This document shows, one piece after another, positions 1 through 8,024 of a stretch of 13,698 bases of DNA. Numbering within the stretch: position 1 is the stretch's first letter; each line of letters starts with the position of its first letter. The stretch spans positions 1 through 13,698 of the forward strand of contig JAKSDB010000137.1 of assembly GCA_022360415.1 (NCBI GenBank), read 5' to 3'. Under the pieces are notes generated by a model. That model made no database searches and was not told where the DNA came from. It worked only from the letters and a program-made list of their open reading frames with translations. The DNA comes from Chlorobiales bacterium (GTDB lineage Bacteria > Bacteroidota > Chlorobiia > Chlorobiales > Chlorobiaceae). A program made the translations under genes and the position numbers.

Positions 1-115
1 CCTTCAGGAATATCACGTCTGTCTTTCGTGCGAATTGAAGGCTTTGCCCGTTTAAACCAGACCATTTTTAATTATTCGTAAAGATTATACATTACAGTGA
101 GTTGATCGGTTCATG

Positions 116-149
116 CTGCCGGCAGGCAAAGAGTCGCTGTGTTTGCTGC
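116..149. other. Palindrome and hairpin upstream of the patatin gene
   Basis: CTGCCGGCAG (116-125) is a perfect 10-base palindrome. It overlaps a hairpin GCA-G-GCAAA / TTTGC-TGC (122-149), 8 bp with one bulge and an 11-base loop. It lies about 80 bases before the TTG start, so it could be in the leader or be an operator. No strong sigma-70 promoter is seen in 1-231 on the plus strand. On the minus strand TATAAT occurs at 84-89, but its -35 match is poor and no gene to the left is visible. Confidence 0.3.
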
Positions 150-220
150 GCATCGAAACGCTCACTCAAAGATTTACAGTGAAGATATGAAGTCACCCTG
201 AGAACTCAAAACAACCCTCT

Positions 221-224
221 GGAG
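221..224 (+). promoter_or_regulatory. Shine-Dalgarno that sets the TTG start of the patatin gene
   Basis: A GGAG core lies 7 bases before the TTG at 232. No ATG is placed to give a complete signal peptide, and the TTG start puts a basic n-region directly in front of the hydrophobic stretch. The site therefore supports TTG as the real start. Confidence 0.6.
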
Positions 225-231
225 CCTTCAA

Positions 232-2964
232 TTGCCCAAAAGCGGACGCTTTATCCACCAGCTGTTCTGCAGTTGCCTTCTGGTGCTGACTGCCCATGCT
301 CCCCTGCCCGCTCAAACCCTGACAACTGTCTACCCGGACACTCTCGATCTACCGCTTAAACGCTTTTCCATCGCCCCCTACATGAGACCCGCAAGAAAAA
401 CTGTGGGTCTGGCTCTTTCGGGCGGCGGAGCTAACGGCATGGCCCAGGTAGGGGTGCTCAAAGCACTTGAAGAAGAAAACATTCCTGTTGACGCTATCGC
501 AGGCACAAGCATTGGGGCTGTTGTCGGAGGACTCTACAGCGCCGGCTATAAAGCCGAAGAACTGGAAAAAATCGCTCTGGAGGTCCCCTGGGAAAAACTG
601 CTCTCCCTCAACAACGACGCTCCGAGAGCCAATACATTTCTTGAACAGCAGAAAATCCGCGACAGGGCTACCATTGCCATACGCTTTGAAAACTTCAAGC
701 TGGTTATACCTAAATCCCTGAGCTCGGCACAGAAGCTGACAAGAGTGCTTGACCTTTTGACAATGAACGCTCCGTACCATCCTGCCGGTTCTTTTTCAAC
801 CCTTCCGGTTTCTTTCAGGGCGGTGACGACCGACCTTGTGTCAGGCAAACGCGTCACGCTTCTCGACGGTTCACTTTCAGAAGCCATGCTTGCAAGCAGT
901 ACCATCCCTGTTATCTTCGAACCGGTGGAGCTTGGCAAGCACAAGCTGGCCGACGGGGGGCTTGTTGCCAACCTTGCTGTCGACGAGCTTGAAAACGCCA
1001 GGCTTGATTACAAGATCGGTGTCGATACCAGAGGCAGCATGTATACCCTTGCGGAAGATATCGATATCCCCTGGCAGGCAGCCGATCAGACCATGACAAT
1101 TCTTATCGAGCTGCAATATCCCCGTCAGCTTGAAAAAGCCGACCTGGTGATAGCTCCCGATGTGGGCAATAACCCTGCCATTGATTTTTCAAAACTTCCC
1201 GAGCTTATCAGTGCGGGCTACAAAAGCGGAAAAGCCCTCGCGGGCAGAATCCGCCGGGACATTTCCCTGCCTGTTCAAAACAGAACAGATATATCGGCAT
1301 ATAAACGATCTCTCAGGATATCCGGCACCGGCCGGGAGGCACTGAATAATTATCATCCTGCGGGCGAAATTATAAGAAATGCTTCTTACGTCGAGAAAGC
1401 ACTGAAAGAGCTACTTGAAACCGACCGTTTCACGAAAGTATACGCAACGGTTGACAGCCACGCGGGAGAAGTGGTGTTTTATTGCCAAACCCCGCCTTTG
1501 TTCGATAACGTAGAGCTCGTCAACGCCGTAACGCTCATCGACAGAAAAGAAATCGAAGCCTGTTTCAGCAGCCTTATGGCAAAAAGCTACACCAATGCAC
1601 AAGGCACAGCCGCACTCGAAAACCTCCTTAAACTGTTCAGGGAAAAAGGCTATCCCCTTGTTGAGATCGAACAGTTGAGCGTCCATCGGGGAACGCTCTC
1701 GGTACACCTGTCCGATGGCAAAATATCCTCCCTCGCCATATCCCAGGACAAAAATATCACACGCCCGACTCCCATCATGAGAGAACTCTCGATAGACACA
1801 TCGAAAGTCCTGAGACTCAGGGATCTGGAACGGTCGATCGACAATCTTTTTGGAACCGGCGCTTTTAACCGTGTCTCGATCGCTGTATCCGGCAGCGATT
1901 CGCTTTCCGCTGAGGGAGACAAAAAACGTGCGCTCAGCATAAGGCTCAACGAGAAACCCCCGAACGTCCTTCGGCTCGGGGTGCGCTATGATGAAACCTA
2001 CAACGCGCAGGCAATGCTCGATTTCAGAAACGAGAACCTCTACGGCACGGCAAACTCCATCGGCGGATGGGCAAAAATCGGAGAAAGAAACAACCGGGTC
2101 AACCTTGAATTCAACATGCCGAGAATCGGCAACACCAGCCTGACATTTACGACAAAACTGTTTTATGACGAGCGCAAGCTTGATATACGTGAACTCGAAT
2201 TCTCGGATGAGTTTTTCTTTTCAGATTCGGGCGAGTCACGGAGATATGGAGTACAGAATATCGGCATCACCTCCTCATTTGGAACGAGAATAGGAAAAAG
2301 CAGCCGGGTTCTGTTTGATGTGACGGTAAAAAACAGTCAGGCTTTTGATGTGGGCAATGGAGACTTTTTCACGCAGAACTTCGATATCGCTACCGCCGCA
2401 CTCGAATTTGCACTTGACACGAGAGACAACCCTTTTCTGCCAACCGAAGGCCGGCATACAAACCTGAGATACTCTTTCACTCCGCAAACCTTCAATGACG
2501 AAACGTTCTGGCAGCTGCACCTGGAACATGAGGAAAACATCTCGTTCAGTGAACAGGCATCGGGGCAGCTCAGTCTGTCTCTCGGTTTCAGCAGTGAAGG
2601 AATCCCCTTTTCGGAAATGTTTTTCCTCGGTGGGGCAGGCAGCCCTTACAGCTACAGGTTCATAGGCCTGAAGGAAAATGATCTCATAGGAAAAAACATT
2701 GCCGCACTGGGTACAAACTTCCGGTACAGTCCCCCTTTTGACCTCATATTTCCTTCTTCATTCCTGTTTTACTATAATGCCGGCAATGTCTGGGAAAACA
2801 GGATCGATATGTCGCTCGGCGATCTTGTCCACGGTTTTGGCGCAGGCCTGAACTGGGAAACCCCGATCGGCCCTGCCAGTTTTACTGCCGGTAAGGCGTT
2901 TAGATTTTCATCCATCCGGTTCGCTGAAACTGTGTTTTATTTCAACTTCGGCCATGAGTTTTGA
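232..2964 (+). CDS. Patatin-like phospholipase with POTRA repeats and outer-membrane beta-barrel (type Vd autotransporter-like)
   Basis: This is probably a lipolytic enzyme fused to its own outer-membrane translocator. Residues 1 to about 28 form a Sec signal peptide: a basic start, a hydrophobic core and AHAPLPAQ near the cleavage site. The patatin domain spans about 55-345. It has the oxyanion loop GGGANG (64-69), the nucleophile elbow GTSIG (91-95, Ser93) and the catalytic DGG (241-243, Asp241), so the Ser-Asp dyad looks intact. About 358-575 reads as three consecutive POTRA-like units, followed by a BamA/Omp85-type barrel from about 577. The last residue is Phe (FNFGHEF), a typical recognition signal for barrel assembly. 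Known type Vd proteins such as PlpD have the same domain order but are shorter, with one POTRA. The gene heads a probable operon with surE and bshC. Domain calls are firm; the in vivo substrate and whether the passenger is released are unknown. Confidence 0.9.
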   Translation: MPKSGRFIHQLFCSCLLVLTAHAPLPAQTLTTVYPDTLDLPLKRFSIAPYMRPARKTVGLALSGGGANGMAQVGVLKALEEENIPVDAIAGTSIGAVVGGLYSAGYKAEELEKIALEVPWEKLLSLNNDAPRANTFLEQQKIRDRATIAIRFENFKLVIPKSLSSAQKLTRVLDLLTMNAPYHPAGSFSTLPVSFRAVTTDLVSGKRVTLLDGSLSEAMLASSTIPVIFEPVELGKHKLADGGLVANLAVDELENARLDYKIGVDTRGSMYTLAEDIDIPWQAADQTMTILIELQYPRQLEKADLVIAPDVGNNPAIDFSKLPELISAGYKSGKALAGRIRRDISLPVQNRTDISAYKRSLRISGTGREALNNYHPAGEIIRNASYVEKALKELLETDRFTKVYATVDSHAGEVVFYCQTPPLFDNVELVNAVTLIDRKEIEACFSSLMAKSYTNAQGTAALENLLKLFREKGYPLVEIEQLSVHRGTLSVHLSDGKISSLAISQDKNITRPTPIMRELSIDTSKVLRLRDLERSIDNLFGTGAFNRVSIAVSGSDSLSAEGDKKRALSIRLNEKPPNVLRLGVRYDETYNAQAMLDFRNENLYGTANSIGGWAKIGERNNRVNLEFNMPRIGNTSLTFTTKLFYDERKLDIRELEFSDEFFFSDSGESRRYGVQNIGITSSFGTRIGKSSRVLFDVTVKNSQAFDVGNGDFFTQNFDIATAALEFALDTRDNPFLPTEGRHTNLRYSFTPQTFNDETFWQLHLEHEENISFSEQASGQLSLSLGFSSEGIPFSEMFFLGGAGSPYSYRFIGLKENDLIGKNIAALGTNFRYSPPFDLIFPSSFLFYYNAGNVWENRIDMSLGDLVHGFGAGLNWETPIGPASFTAGKAFRFSSIRFAETVFYFNFGHEF

Positions 2965-2982
2965 GAATAGTATTTCACAACC

Positions 2983-3774
2983 TTGCAGCAGAAAAACGTG
3001 ACCAACAGGCAGAAGCCCCGAATCCTGGTATGCAACGATGACGGCATAGACGCGGAAGGACTGCATGTCCTTTCGGCTTCAATGAAAAAAATCGGGAGCG
3101 TAACGGTTGTAGCACCTTCCGAGCCGCGCAGCGGTATGGGCCATGCCATGACCCTCGGCGTTCCCCTTCGTGTGAAAAAGTATAGCAGAAACAGCCGTTT
3201 TTTCGGCTACACTGTTTCGGGCACCCCTGTTGACTGCATCAAAGTGGCATTGAGCCATATTCTTCCTGAAAAACCTGACATTATCGTAAGCGGAATCAAT
3301 TACGGAAGCAATACAGCTACCAATACGCTCTACTCGGGAACTGTGGGTGCAGCCCTCGAAGGGGTTATCCAGCGTATTCCATCCATTGCATTTTCAATTA
3401 CGACATATGAAAACGCCGATTTCACCTATGCCGGGAAATTTGCAAGAAAACTGGTACGGAAAGCTCTTCGGGAAGGCCTTCCCCCCGATACCGTTCTCTC
3501 GGTGAACATTCCCAACATATCTGAAGAAGAGATCCGCGGAGTCAGGATCACTGCCCAAGGAAAATCCCGCTGGGCCGAAAATACCATCGAACGTGATGAC
3601 ATGTACGGCAATCCCTACTACTGGCTGAGCGGGGAGCTTCAACTTCTGGATGACGATATACTTTATGACGAATATGCCGTAAGAGAAAACTATATTTCCG
3701 TTACACCGGTCTCCATCGACATGACGAATCACGGCGCGATAAAGAACATACGGCGCTGGAAACTAAACAAGTAG
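2983..3774 (+). CDS. surE: 5'/3'-nucleotidase SurE
   Basis: SurE is a divalent-metal-dependent cytoplasmic phosphatase that dephosphorylates nucleoside 5'- and 3'-monophosphates. The fold's hallmark N-terminal segment ILVCNDDGIDAEGL carries the metal ligands Asp19 and Asp20. Further family ligands appear as Ser50 in SEPRSGMGHAMT and Asn106 in VSGINYGSN. VSGTPVDCIKVAL (78-90) and the C-terminal VTPVSIDMTNH are also typical. The length of 263 residues is normal for the family. The TTG start at 2983 follows the upstream stop by 18 bases and lacks a strong Shine-Dalgarno; a GTG five codons later (2998) is an equally possible start. The spacing suggests co-transcription with the patatin gene, and bshC begins 3 bases after the stop. 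Confidence 0.96.
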   Translation: MQQKNVTNRQKPRILVCNDDGIDAEGLHVLSASMKKIGSVTVVAPSEPRSGMGHAMTLGVPLRVKKYSRNSRFFGYTVSGTPVDCIKVALSHILPEKPDIIVSGINYGSNTATNTLYSGTVGAALEGVIQRIPSIAFSITTYENADFTYAGKFARKLVRKALREGLPPDTVLSVNIPNISEEEIRGVRITAQGKSRWAENTIERDDMYGNPYYWLSGELQLLDDDILYDEYAVRENYISVTPVSIDMTNHGAIKNIRRWKLNK

Positions 3775-3777
3775 GCA

Positions 3778-5469
3778 GTGAACTCCTTTCTTATCGACTA
3801 CCGTGACATACAGACCCCGAAGAAAGGTTTTTCAAACCTTTTTAACGATTATACTATCGAGGGTGAGCCGCATGACAGACTGGCGAGCCGTTTTTTCCAT
3901 TTCGATTATCGGAAAGAAACCGACTACTACAAACACCTCAACAATCTTTCATCCCGGCGTTACAGGAGAAAAGAGCTTGCCGAACTCCTTGCACGGCAAA
4001 ACAGGGAGTTCGGCACAGCAGAAAAACATATCGCCTCTCTTGAAAGGCTCGGTTCGCCGGAATGCATGCTCGTGGTTACCGGTCAGCAGCCCGGACTTTT
4101 CACAGGCCCGCTCTACTCGATTTACAAGGCAATCACAGCCGTCATTGTTGCCGAGCGCCAGAAAGAGATATTCCCTGAGTATGATTTTCTTCCTCTTTTC
4201 TGGATTGAAGGTGAGGACCATGATTTCAATGAGTCTGCAAAAACCTCGCTTTTCGAAAACGGCCGTCTGACACATGTCAACCTCGATGTCCGGAACAGAC
4301 TTTCAGACCAGATGGTGAGCCGGACCGTTATGGGCCAGGATATAACCGAAACCGTTTCGGCCTTCACCTCCCTTCTGCAGGACAGCGAACACAAGGAGGA
4401 AATTTCCGGAGCACTGCAAACCTTCTATACCCCGGAAAGTACGCTTGAGCTCGCGTTCGGGAGAACTATGGCGTTCCTTTTCAGGGATTACCCTCTCCTG
4501 TTCCTTTCCCCAAGCGATCCCGACTTCAAGAAACTTGCAAAAGATGTTTTCCATCGTGAGTTGGAAACCTGTCCCCATACCTCACACAGCGTCATTGAAC
4601 AAAGCTCGATCCTGGAAAGCATGGGATATGAAGCACAGGCAAAACCGCGCGCGGTGAACCTTTTTCGCCTGAATCATCATGACCAGCGCATGAGAATCGA
4701 GCAGCATACAGCCGATTCTTTTACTGTCTTTCCGGATAAACACCGTTACTCAAGGCACCAGATGCTTGAGCTTTGCGACGATCATCCCGGGCAGTTCAGC
4801 CCCAACGTAGTGTTAAGGCCTGTAGTACAGGACCATGTCCTTCCGGTATTCGCCTACATAGCCGGACCCGGCGAAATAAGCTACTTCGCTCAATACCGCA
4901 AGGTATACGAGCATTTCGGGCTTTACATGCCATTTATCATCCCGAGAGGCAGCTTCACCCTGGTTGAATCCCCTGTCAGAAAAATCATGGATAAAGTGCT
5001 GCAAAAAACAGGAAGGCCAAGCCTTTCGAGAAAGCAGATCTATCGCACCGCTTTCGGGAACCTGCGGTTACTGCAAAAAAATGCGGTTTCAGGCGCTGAA
5101 AACCATGACTTCGATGCCCTTCTGGACAAGACAGCAGAAAACATCCAGGCGGAGCTTCATGCACTCATTCCTGCGCTATCACAACTCGACCGCAATCTGG
5201 AACAGGTTCTTGCGGGTTCAATGCGGCAGGTCGAAAAAGTCATGCACGGCATCAGAGAGAAAACACACAGGGCGGGCAGAAAAAAACATGACGAGCTCGT
5301 GACACAGCTCGAAAAAGCCGCGTCGGCACTTTTTCCGGAAGACCTCCCCCAGGAAAGAGTCATCAATATCTTTTACTATATCAATAAATACGGATGGGAT
5401 ATTCTTGACAACTGCGCAACGATGCTGCGCGCGCATGCGACCGAGTCACACATAATACTCGAACTGTGA
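3778..5469 (+). CDS. bshC: Bacillithiol biosynthesis cysteine-adding enzyme BshC
   Basis: BshC is the putative ligase that adds cysteine to glucosaminyl-malate in the last step of bacillithiol synthesis. Two strongly conserved blocks are visible: TGQQPGLFTGPLYSIYKA (101-118) and FWIEGEDHDF (141-150). The C-terminal part has a long charged helical stretch (roughly 450-525), as expected for the coiled coil of this family, and then a conserved LPQERVINIFYYINKYGWDIL-type end. The 563 residues match the usual size of about 540. The GTG start is 3 bases after the surE stop with no good Shine-Dalgarno, which suggests translational coupling. Green sulfur bacteria are known to make N-methyl-bacillithiol, so this gene probably feeds that thiol pool. 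No bshA, bshB or methyltransferase gene is present in the window. Confidence 0.94.
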   Translation: MNSFLIDYRDIQTPKKGFSNLFNDYTIEGEPHDRLASRFFHFDYRKETDYYKHLNNLSSRRYRRKELAELLARQNREFGTAEKHIASLERLGSPECMLVVTGQQPGLFTGPLYSIYKAITAVIVAERQKEIFPEYDFLPLFWIEGEDHDFNESAKTSLFENGRLTHVNLDVRNRLSDQMVSRTVMGQDITETVSAFTSLLQDSEHKEEISGALQTFYTPESTLELAFGRTMAFLFRDYPLLFLSPSDPDFKKLAKDVFHRELETCPHTSHSVIEQSSILESMGYEAQAKPRAVNLFRLNHHDQRMRIEQHTADSFTVFPDKHRYSRHQMLELCDDHPGQFSPNVVLRPVVQDHVLPVFAYIAGPGEISYFAQYRKVYEHFGLYMPFIIPRGSFTLVESPVRKIMDKVLQKTGRPSLSRKQIYRTAFGNLRLLQKNAVSGAENHDFDALLDKTAENIQAELHALIPALSQLDRNLEQVLAGSMRQVEKVMHGIREKTHRAGRKKHDELVTQLEKAASALFPEDLPQERVINIFYYINKYGWDILDNCATMLRAHATESHIILEL

Positions 5470-5482
5470 GGCACACCTTTAT

Positions 5483-5621
5483 GGGCACCTCTATTTATTC
5501 TGCGATTCAATTGCTTCGTTGATCGGTGCTCAAAATCCTCATGTACTCCGTGTACACTCCGGTTTCTCTGGCTCCGTTCGCCTTGCACTTGAACCGCTCA
5601 TGACAATAAATAGAGGTGCCC
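5483..5621. repeat. 139-bp element bounded by perfect 17-bp inverted repeats
   Basis: The left arm GGGCACCTCTATTTATT (5483-5499) is the exact reverse complement of the right arm (5605-5621), with 105 bases between them. The interior contains CAATTG and a TGTACTCCGTGTACACTCCG stretch with a partial direct repeat and the palindrome GTGTACAC. No flanking target-site duplication is visible and there is no transposase. It sits between convergent genes, a common place for dispersed non-coding repeats (REP/MITE-like). It does not look like an intrinsic terminator because no T-tract follows either arm. That it is a multi-copy repeat is inference; copy number cannot be judged from one window. Confidence 0.75.
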
Positions 5622-5645
5622 TAACCTGCCGATACCGACGGCGAA

Positions 5646-5769
5646 CCCCGAACCTCGAAAGGAGAAAGCCTGGAATCGGGGCCGGGATCGGGTCTCGAGA
5701 TCCATCTTTTGCCTTTCCCGGCATGGATGCAGGCTCTCCTGTGAGAGCTACAGTCCGGGTGTTCGGACT
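5646..5769. other. Cluster of short perfect stem-loops in convergent intergenic region
   Basis: Five perfect pairings lie within about 125 bases: CCCCGA/TCGGGG (5646-5651 with 5676-5681), GGATC/GATCC (5685-5689 with 5699-5703), ATCCAT/ATGGAT (5700-5705 with 5723-5728), GCTCTC/GAGAGC with a 4-base loop (5733-5738 with 5743-5748), and AGTCCG/CGGACT with a 6-base loop (5752-5757 with 5764-5769). The second and third share bases, so they are alternatives. The block lies just past the dsbD stop (minus transcripts) and past bshC (plus transcripts). No T-tract follows. It may be a structured 3' end or another repeat element. No known RNA family is recognised. Confidence 0.45.
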
Positions 5770-5787
5770 CTCATGTAACTATTCAGG

Positions 5788-7926
5788 TTAACTGCGTGCT
5801 TCCTTCAGGCCTGAAAGCAGCATCTCGACAGTTACAATCTCAGGCAGGACTTTGGCCTTTTCCAGGTCACCTTTCGGAATGATCACAAAAAGAGGGACTC
5901 CCGACCTTCCGAACCGCTGCAGCATAGAGGTTATGGCATCATCCCGCGTTGTCCAGTCCGCTCTTACCGCAGCCACATCAGGCTGACGTAACACATCACC
6001 CACCGATTGATTGCTCAAAACACTTGCTTCGAGAACCTTGCATGTCAGACACCAGTCAGCAGTAAATTCAAGAAACACCGTTTTTTTCTCCTGCATGAGT
6101 GAATCCAGCAGCGCTGGCGAAAAGTCCTGCCAGAAAACGCCGTTTTTATCAACACTGCCTGAAAATTCTTCAGTGACACCGGACAACACATCGTCTCTCC
6201 CTGCCGTTTTTGCTTCCGGTATGAGAAAAACATAAGCGGCTCCCAGAAGAGCCAGTCCTGCCACCCACATCAACAGTTGTCTTTTGAACGGAGCTCCATG
6301 ACCGGCAAGATTTCCAAGAATCCATAAGATAAATGCCACAGCCAGCAAAAGCACAAAAAGTCTCAGAATACCGCTTCCTCCTGCCTGCGTGTTCAGTATA
6401 GAGGCAAGCCAGATAACAACCCCGACAAGCACAAAACCCATCAACTGCTTGAACACGTACATCCAGTGTCCCGGTTTCGGAAGAAATCTCAGCCAGGAAG
6501 GGTTCCAGGCCAGGGTCACGTAAGGAAAAGCCATGCCTACGGCAACGACCGTGAAGAAAAGAAAAACCACCCAGGAAGGCTGGGCAAAGGCAAATCCAAG
6601 TGCAGTTCCGAGGAAAGGAGCGGTACAGGGGGTCGCAAGTGTTGTCGCAAGTACTCCGCTGACAAAAGCCCCGAGAGCGTCATGATGAGAGGCAACCTTG
6701 TCGATCTCGCCGGATACAACAGGGGTAGCAAATTCGAAGAGGCCGAAAAGGTTCAGACTGAACCCGAAAACCACCGCGGCAATAAACAGGACAAAAGCCG
6801 GTGACTGAAACTGGAATCCCCAACCTACACTGGCACCCATTTCCTGCAGTCCCCAGACAAATCCCGCGAGTACCCAGAATGAAAACAGGACGCCGGAAGC
6901 AAAAACAAGGCTCAGAAAACGCCCTGTATTCCTGCCATGTTCCGAAGGGTCTGTACCGATAAGGCTGAAAACTTTCAAGCCCAGAACAGGGAGCACACAA
7001 GGCATGATGTTAAGCAGTATTCCCCCGAAAAACGCAAAAACAAGCATGAGAGGAAGCGATCCGAAAGCAGATGACACACCGTTTTTTTCAGGAATCGCGG
7101 CTGTGTCCGCATCGAAAACATATGCACCCATGCCTGTTACGGCAACGCCCCTGATTGTTTCAGGCACCTCTTCGCCCGACAACGGGATGATGACTGATCT
7201 GCCTTTGGTGGTTATCGCACTCAGTTCAAGGCCTTTTTCCGGAAAAAGCGGGAAAAAGTCTTTCAGTGACCCGGCGGAACGACCGGAGAAAATGATCTCG
7301 ATATATCTTCTCTGATCTTTTTCCCCCAGCGCAATGCTATCCACACCGAACGCTTCCCCGCCTGTTTCAATAGCAACGGGTAACCTGTCGCGGAATCCGG
7401 CGGCAAGATCCAGCTGGCCGGGCGACGCTTTTTCGCCCTTAAGCGTCAGTGTAGCCGATCCCGGAACACAGACCTCCTTGCAGGACAACCATGACAGTTC
7501 AGCCTCCAGGGGAAAATAAACGGATGAAACAGACAGGTCCTCCGGGTTTGTGTCAGGAACGATTCTGGAAAAAAGTACAACCTCGTCCCTGTAACCATAT
7601 CCTGTCACCCCTCCGGAGTCGAAGCGTTCAGGGGCAGGAAACTCCAGAGGAGAAACCCTGAACCCTTCGGGCAGCTTCCATTGTATCTCCACAGGCATCC
7701 CCGCTTCACCCGGATTTTTCCAGTAAACATGCCAGCCCGGCTCCATCGTTATATGAACGCTCACCAGCAGCCCGCTCTCTGTCGAGTTTTCAACAACGAA
7801 CAAATCTGCCGAAACATGCGACTGATCGCCAAAAAACGACGCATGAACGGGGGTAAAAGCCGCGGAAAAAAACAGCGGAAGACTTATACAAAACAATGTC
7901 ATCAGGCGCATTATCATAGGTAACAT
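5788..7926 (-). CDS. dsbD: Thiol:disulfide interchange protein, DsbD/ScsB-like (cytochrome c maturation reductant)
   Basis: This membrane protein passes electrons from cytoplasmic thioredoxin to periplasmic thiols. Numbered from the ATG at 7926 (712 residues), it has a signal peptide ending near PVHA. A periplasmic DsbD-N domain follows, with the redox pair Cys149/Cys153 in WLSCKEVCVPG. Next is a membrane domain of about eight helices with Cys310 (MPCVLP) and Cys434 (TPCTAPFLG), the DsbD/CcdA pair. The C-terminal thioredoxin domain (about 600-712) carries Cys626 and Cys629 in ADWCLTC. All three redox pairs are intact. A longer reading from a TTG at 7953 is possible, but its GGAAGG abuts the codon with no spacer; GGA sits 5 bases before the ATG. 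The gene lies downstream of ccsA, so a role in keeping apocytochrome haem-binding cysteines reduced is likely. It converges on bshC. Confidence 0.93.
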   Translation of the reverse strand: MLPMIMRLMTLFCISLPLFFSAAFTPVHASFFGDQSHVSADLFVVENSTESGLLVSVHITMEPGWHVYWKNPGEAGMPVEIQWKLPEGFRVSPLEFPAPERFDSGGVTGYGYRDEVVLFSRIVPDTNPEDLSVSSVYFPLEAELSWLSCKEVCVPGSATLTLKGEKASPGQLDLAAGFRDRLPVAIETGGEAFGVDSIALGEKDQRRYIEIIFSGRSAGSLKDFFPLFPEKGLELSAITTKGRSVIIPLSGEEVPETIRGVAVTGMGAYVFDADTAAIPEKNGVSSAFGSLPLMLVFAFFGGILLNIMPCVLPVLGLKVFSLIGTDPSEHGRNTGRFLSLVFASGVLFSFWVLAGFVWGLQEMGASVGWGFQFQSPAFVLFIAAVVFGFSLNLFGLFEFATPVVSGEIDKVASHHDALGAFVSGVLATTLATPCTAPFLGTALGFAFAQPSWVVFLFFTVVAVGMAFPYVTLAWNPSWLRFLPKPGHWMYVFKQLMGFVLVGVVIWLASILNTQAGGSGILRLFVLLLAVAFILWILGNLAGHGAPFKRQLLMWVAGLALLGAAYVFLIPEAKTAGRDDVLSGVTEEFSGSVDKNGVFWQDFSPALLDSLMQEKKTVFLEFTADWCLTCKVLEASVLSNQSVGDVLRQPDVAAVRADWTTRDDAITSMLQRFGRSGVPLFVIIPKGDLEKAKVLPEIVTVEMLLSGLKEARS

Positions 7927-7967
7927 CTTTATCCGGCTCTTCTGCCACCGCAACCTTCCGCGATGTC

Positions 7968-7989
7968 ATAAAAAGAACCAGTGACTGGT
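7968..7989 (-). terminator. Hairpin plus T-tract between ccsA and dsbD (weak terminator or attenuator)
   Basis: On the minus strand, ACCAGTCACTGGT is a perfect 13-base dyad (7977-7989) that folds as ACCAG-TCA-CTGGT and is followed at once by TTCTTTTTA. It lies about 35 bases after the ccsA stop and about 40-50 bases before the dsbD start. The stem is only 5 bp, so partial read-through is expected. It could equally be an operator half-site pair. Confidence 0.35.
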
Positions 7990-8024
7990 GGCAAGCCAAA
8001 CAACACATCAACAATGCTCTTGCG

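Noticed and set aside
84..89. TATAAT on the minus strand as promoter of a leftward gene
   Set aside because: No acceptable -35 sits at 16-19 bases, and no coding start to the left is visible inside the window.
5519..5791. 90-codon plus-strand frame in the convergent intergenic region
   Set aside because: It runs through the inverted-repeat element and stem cluster, has no ribosome binding site and shows no protein-like composition.
7927..7953. TTG start at 7953 for the DsbD-like protein
   Set aside because: GGAAGG directly abuts the TTG with no spacer, while ATG 7926 has GGA at workable spacing and gives a cleaner signal peptide. It remains possible.
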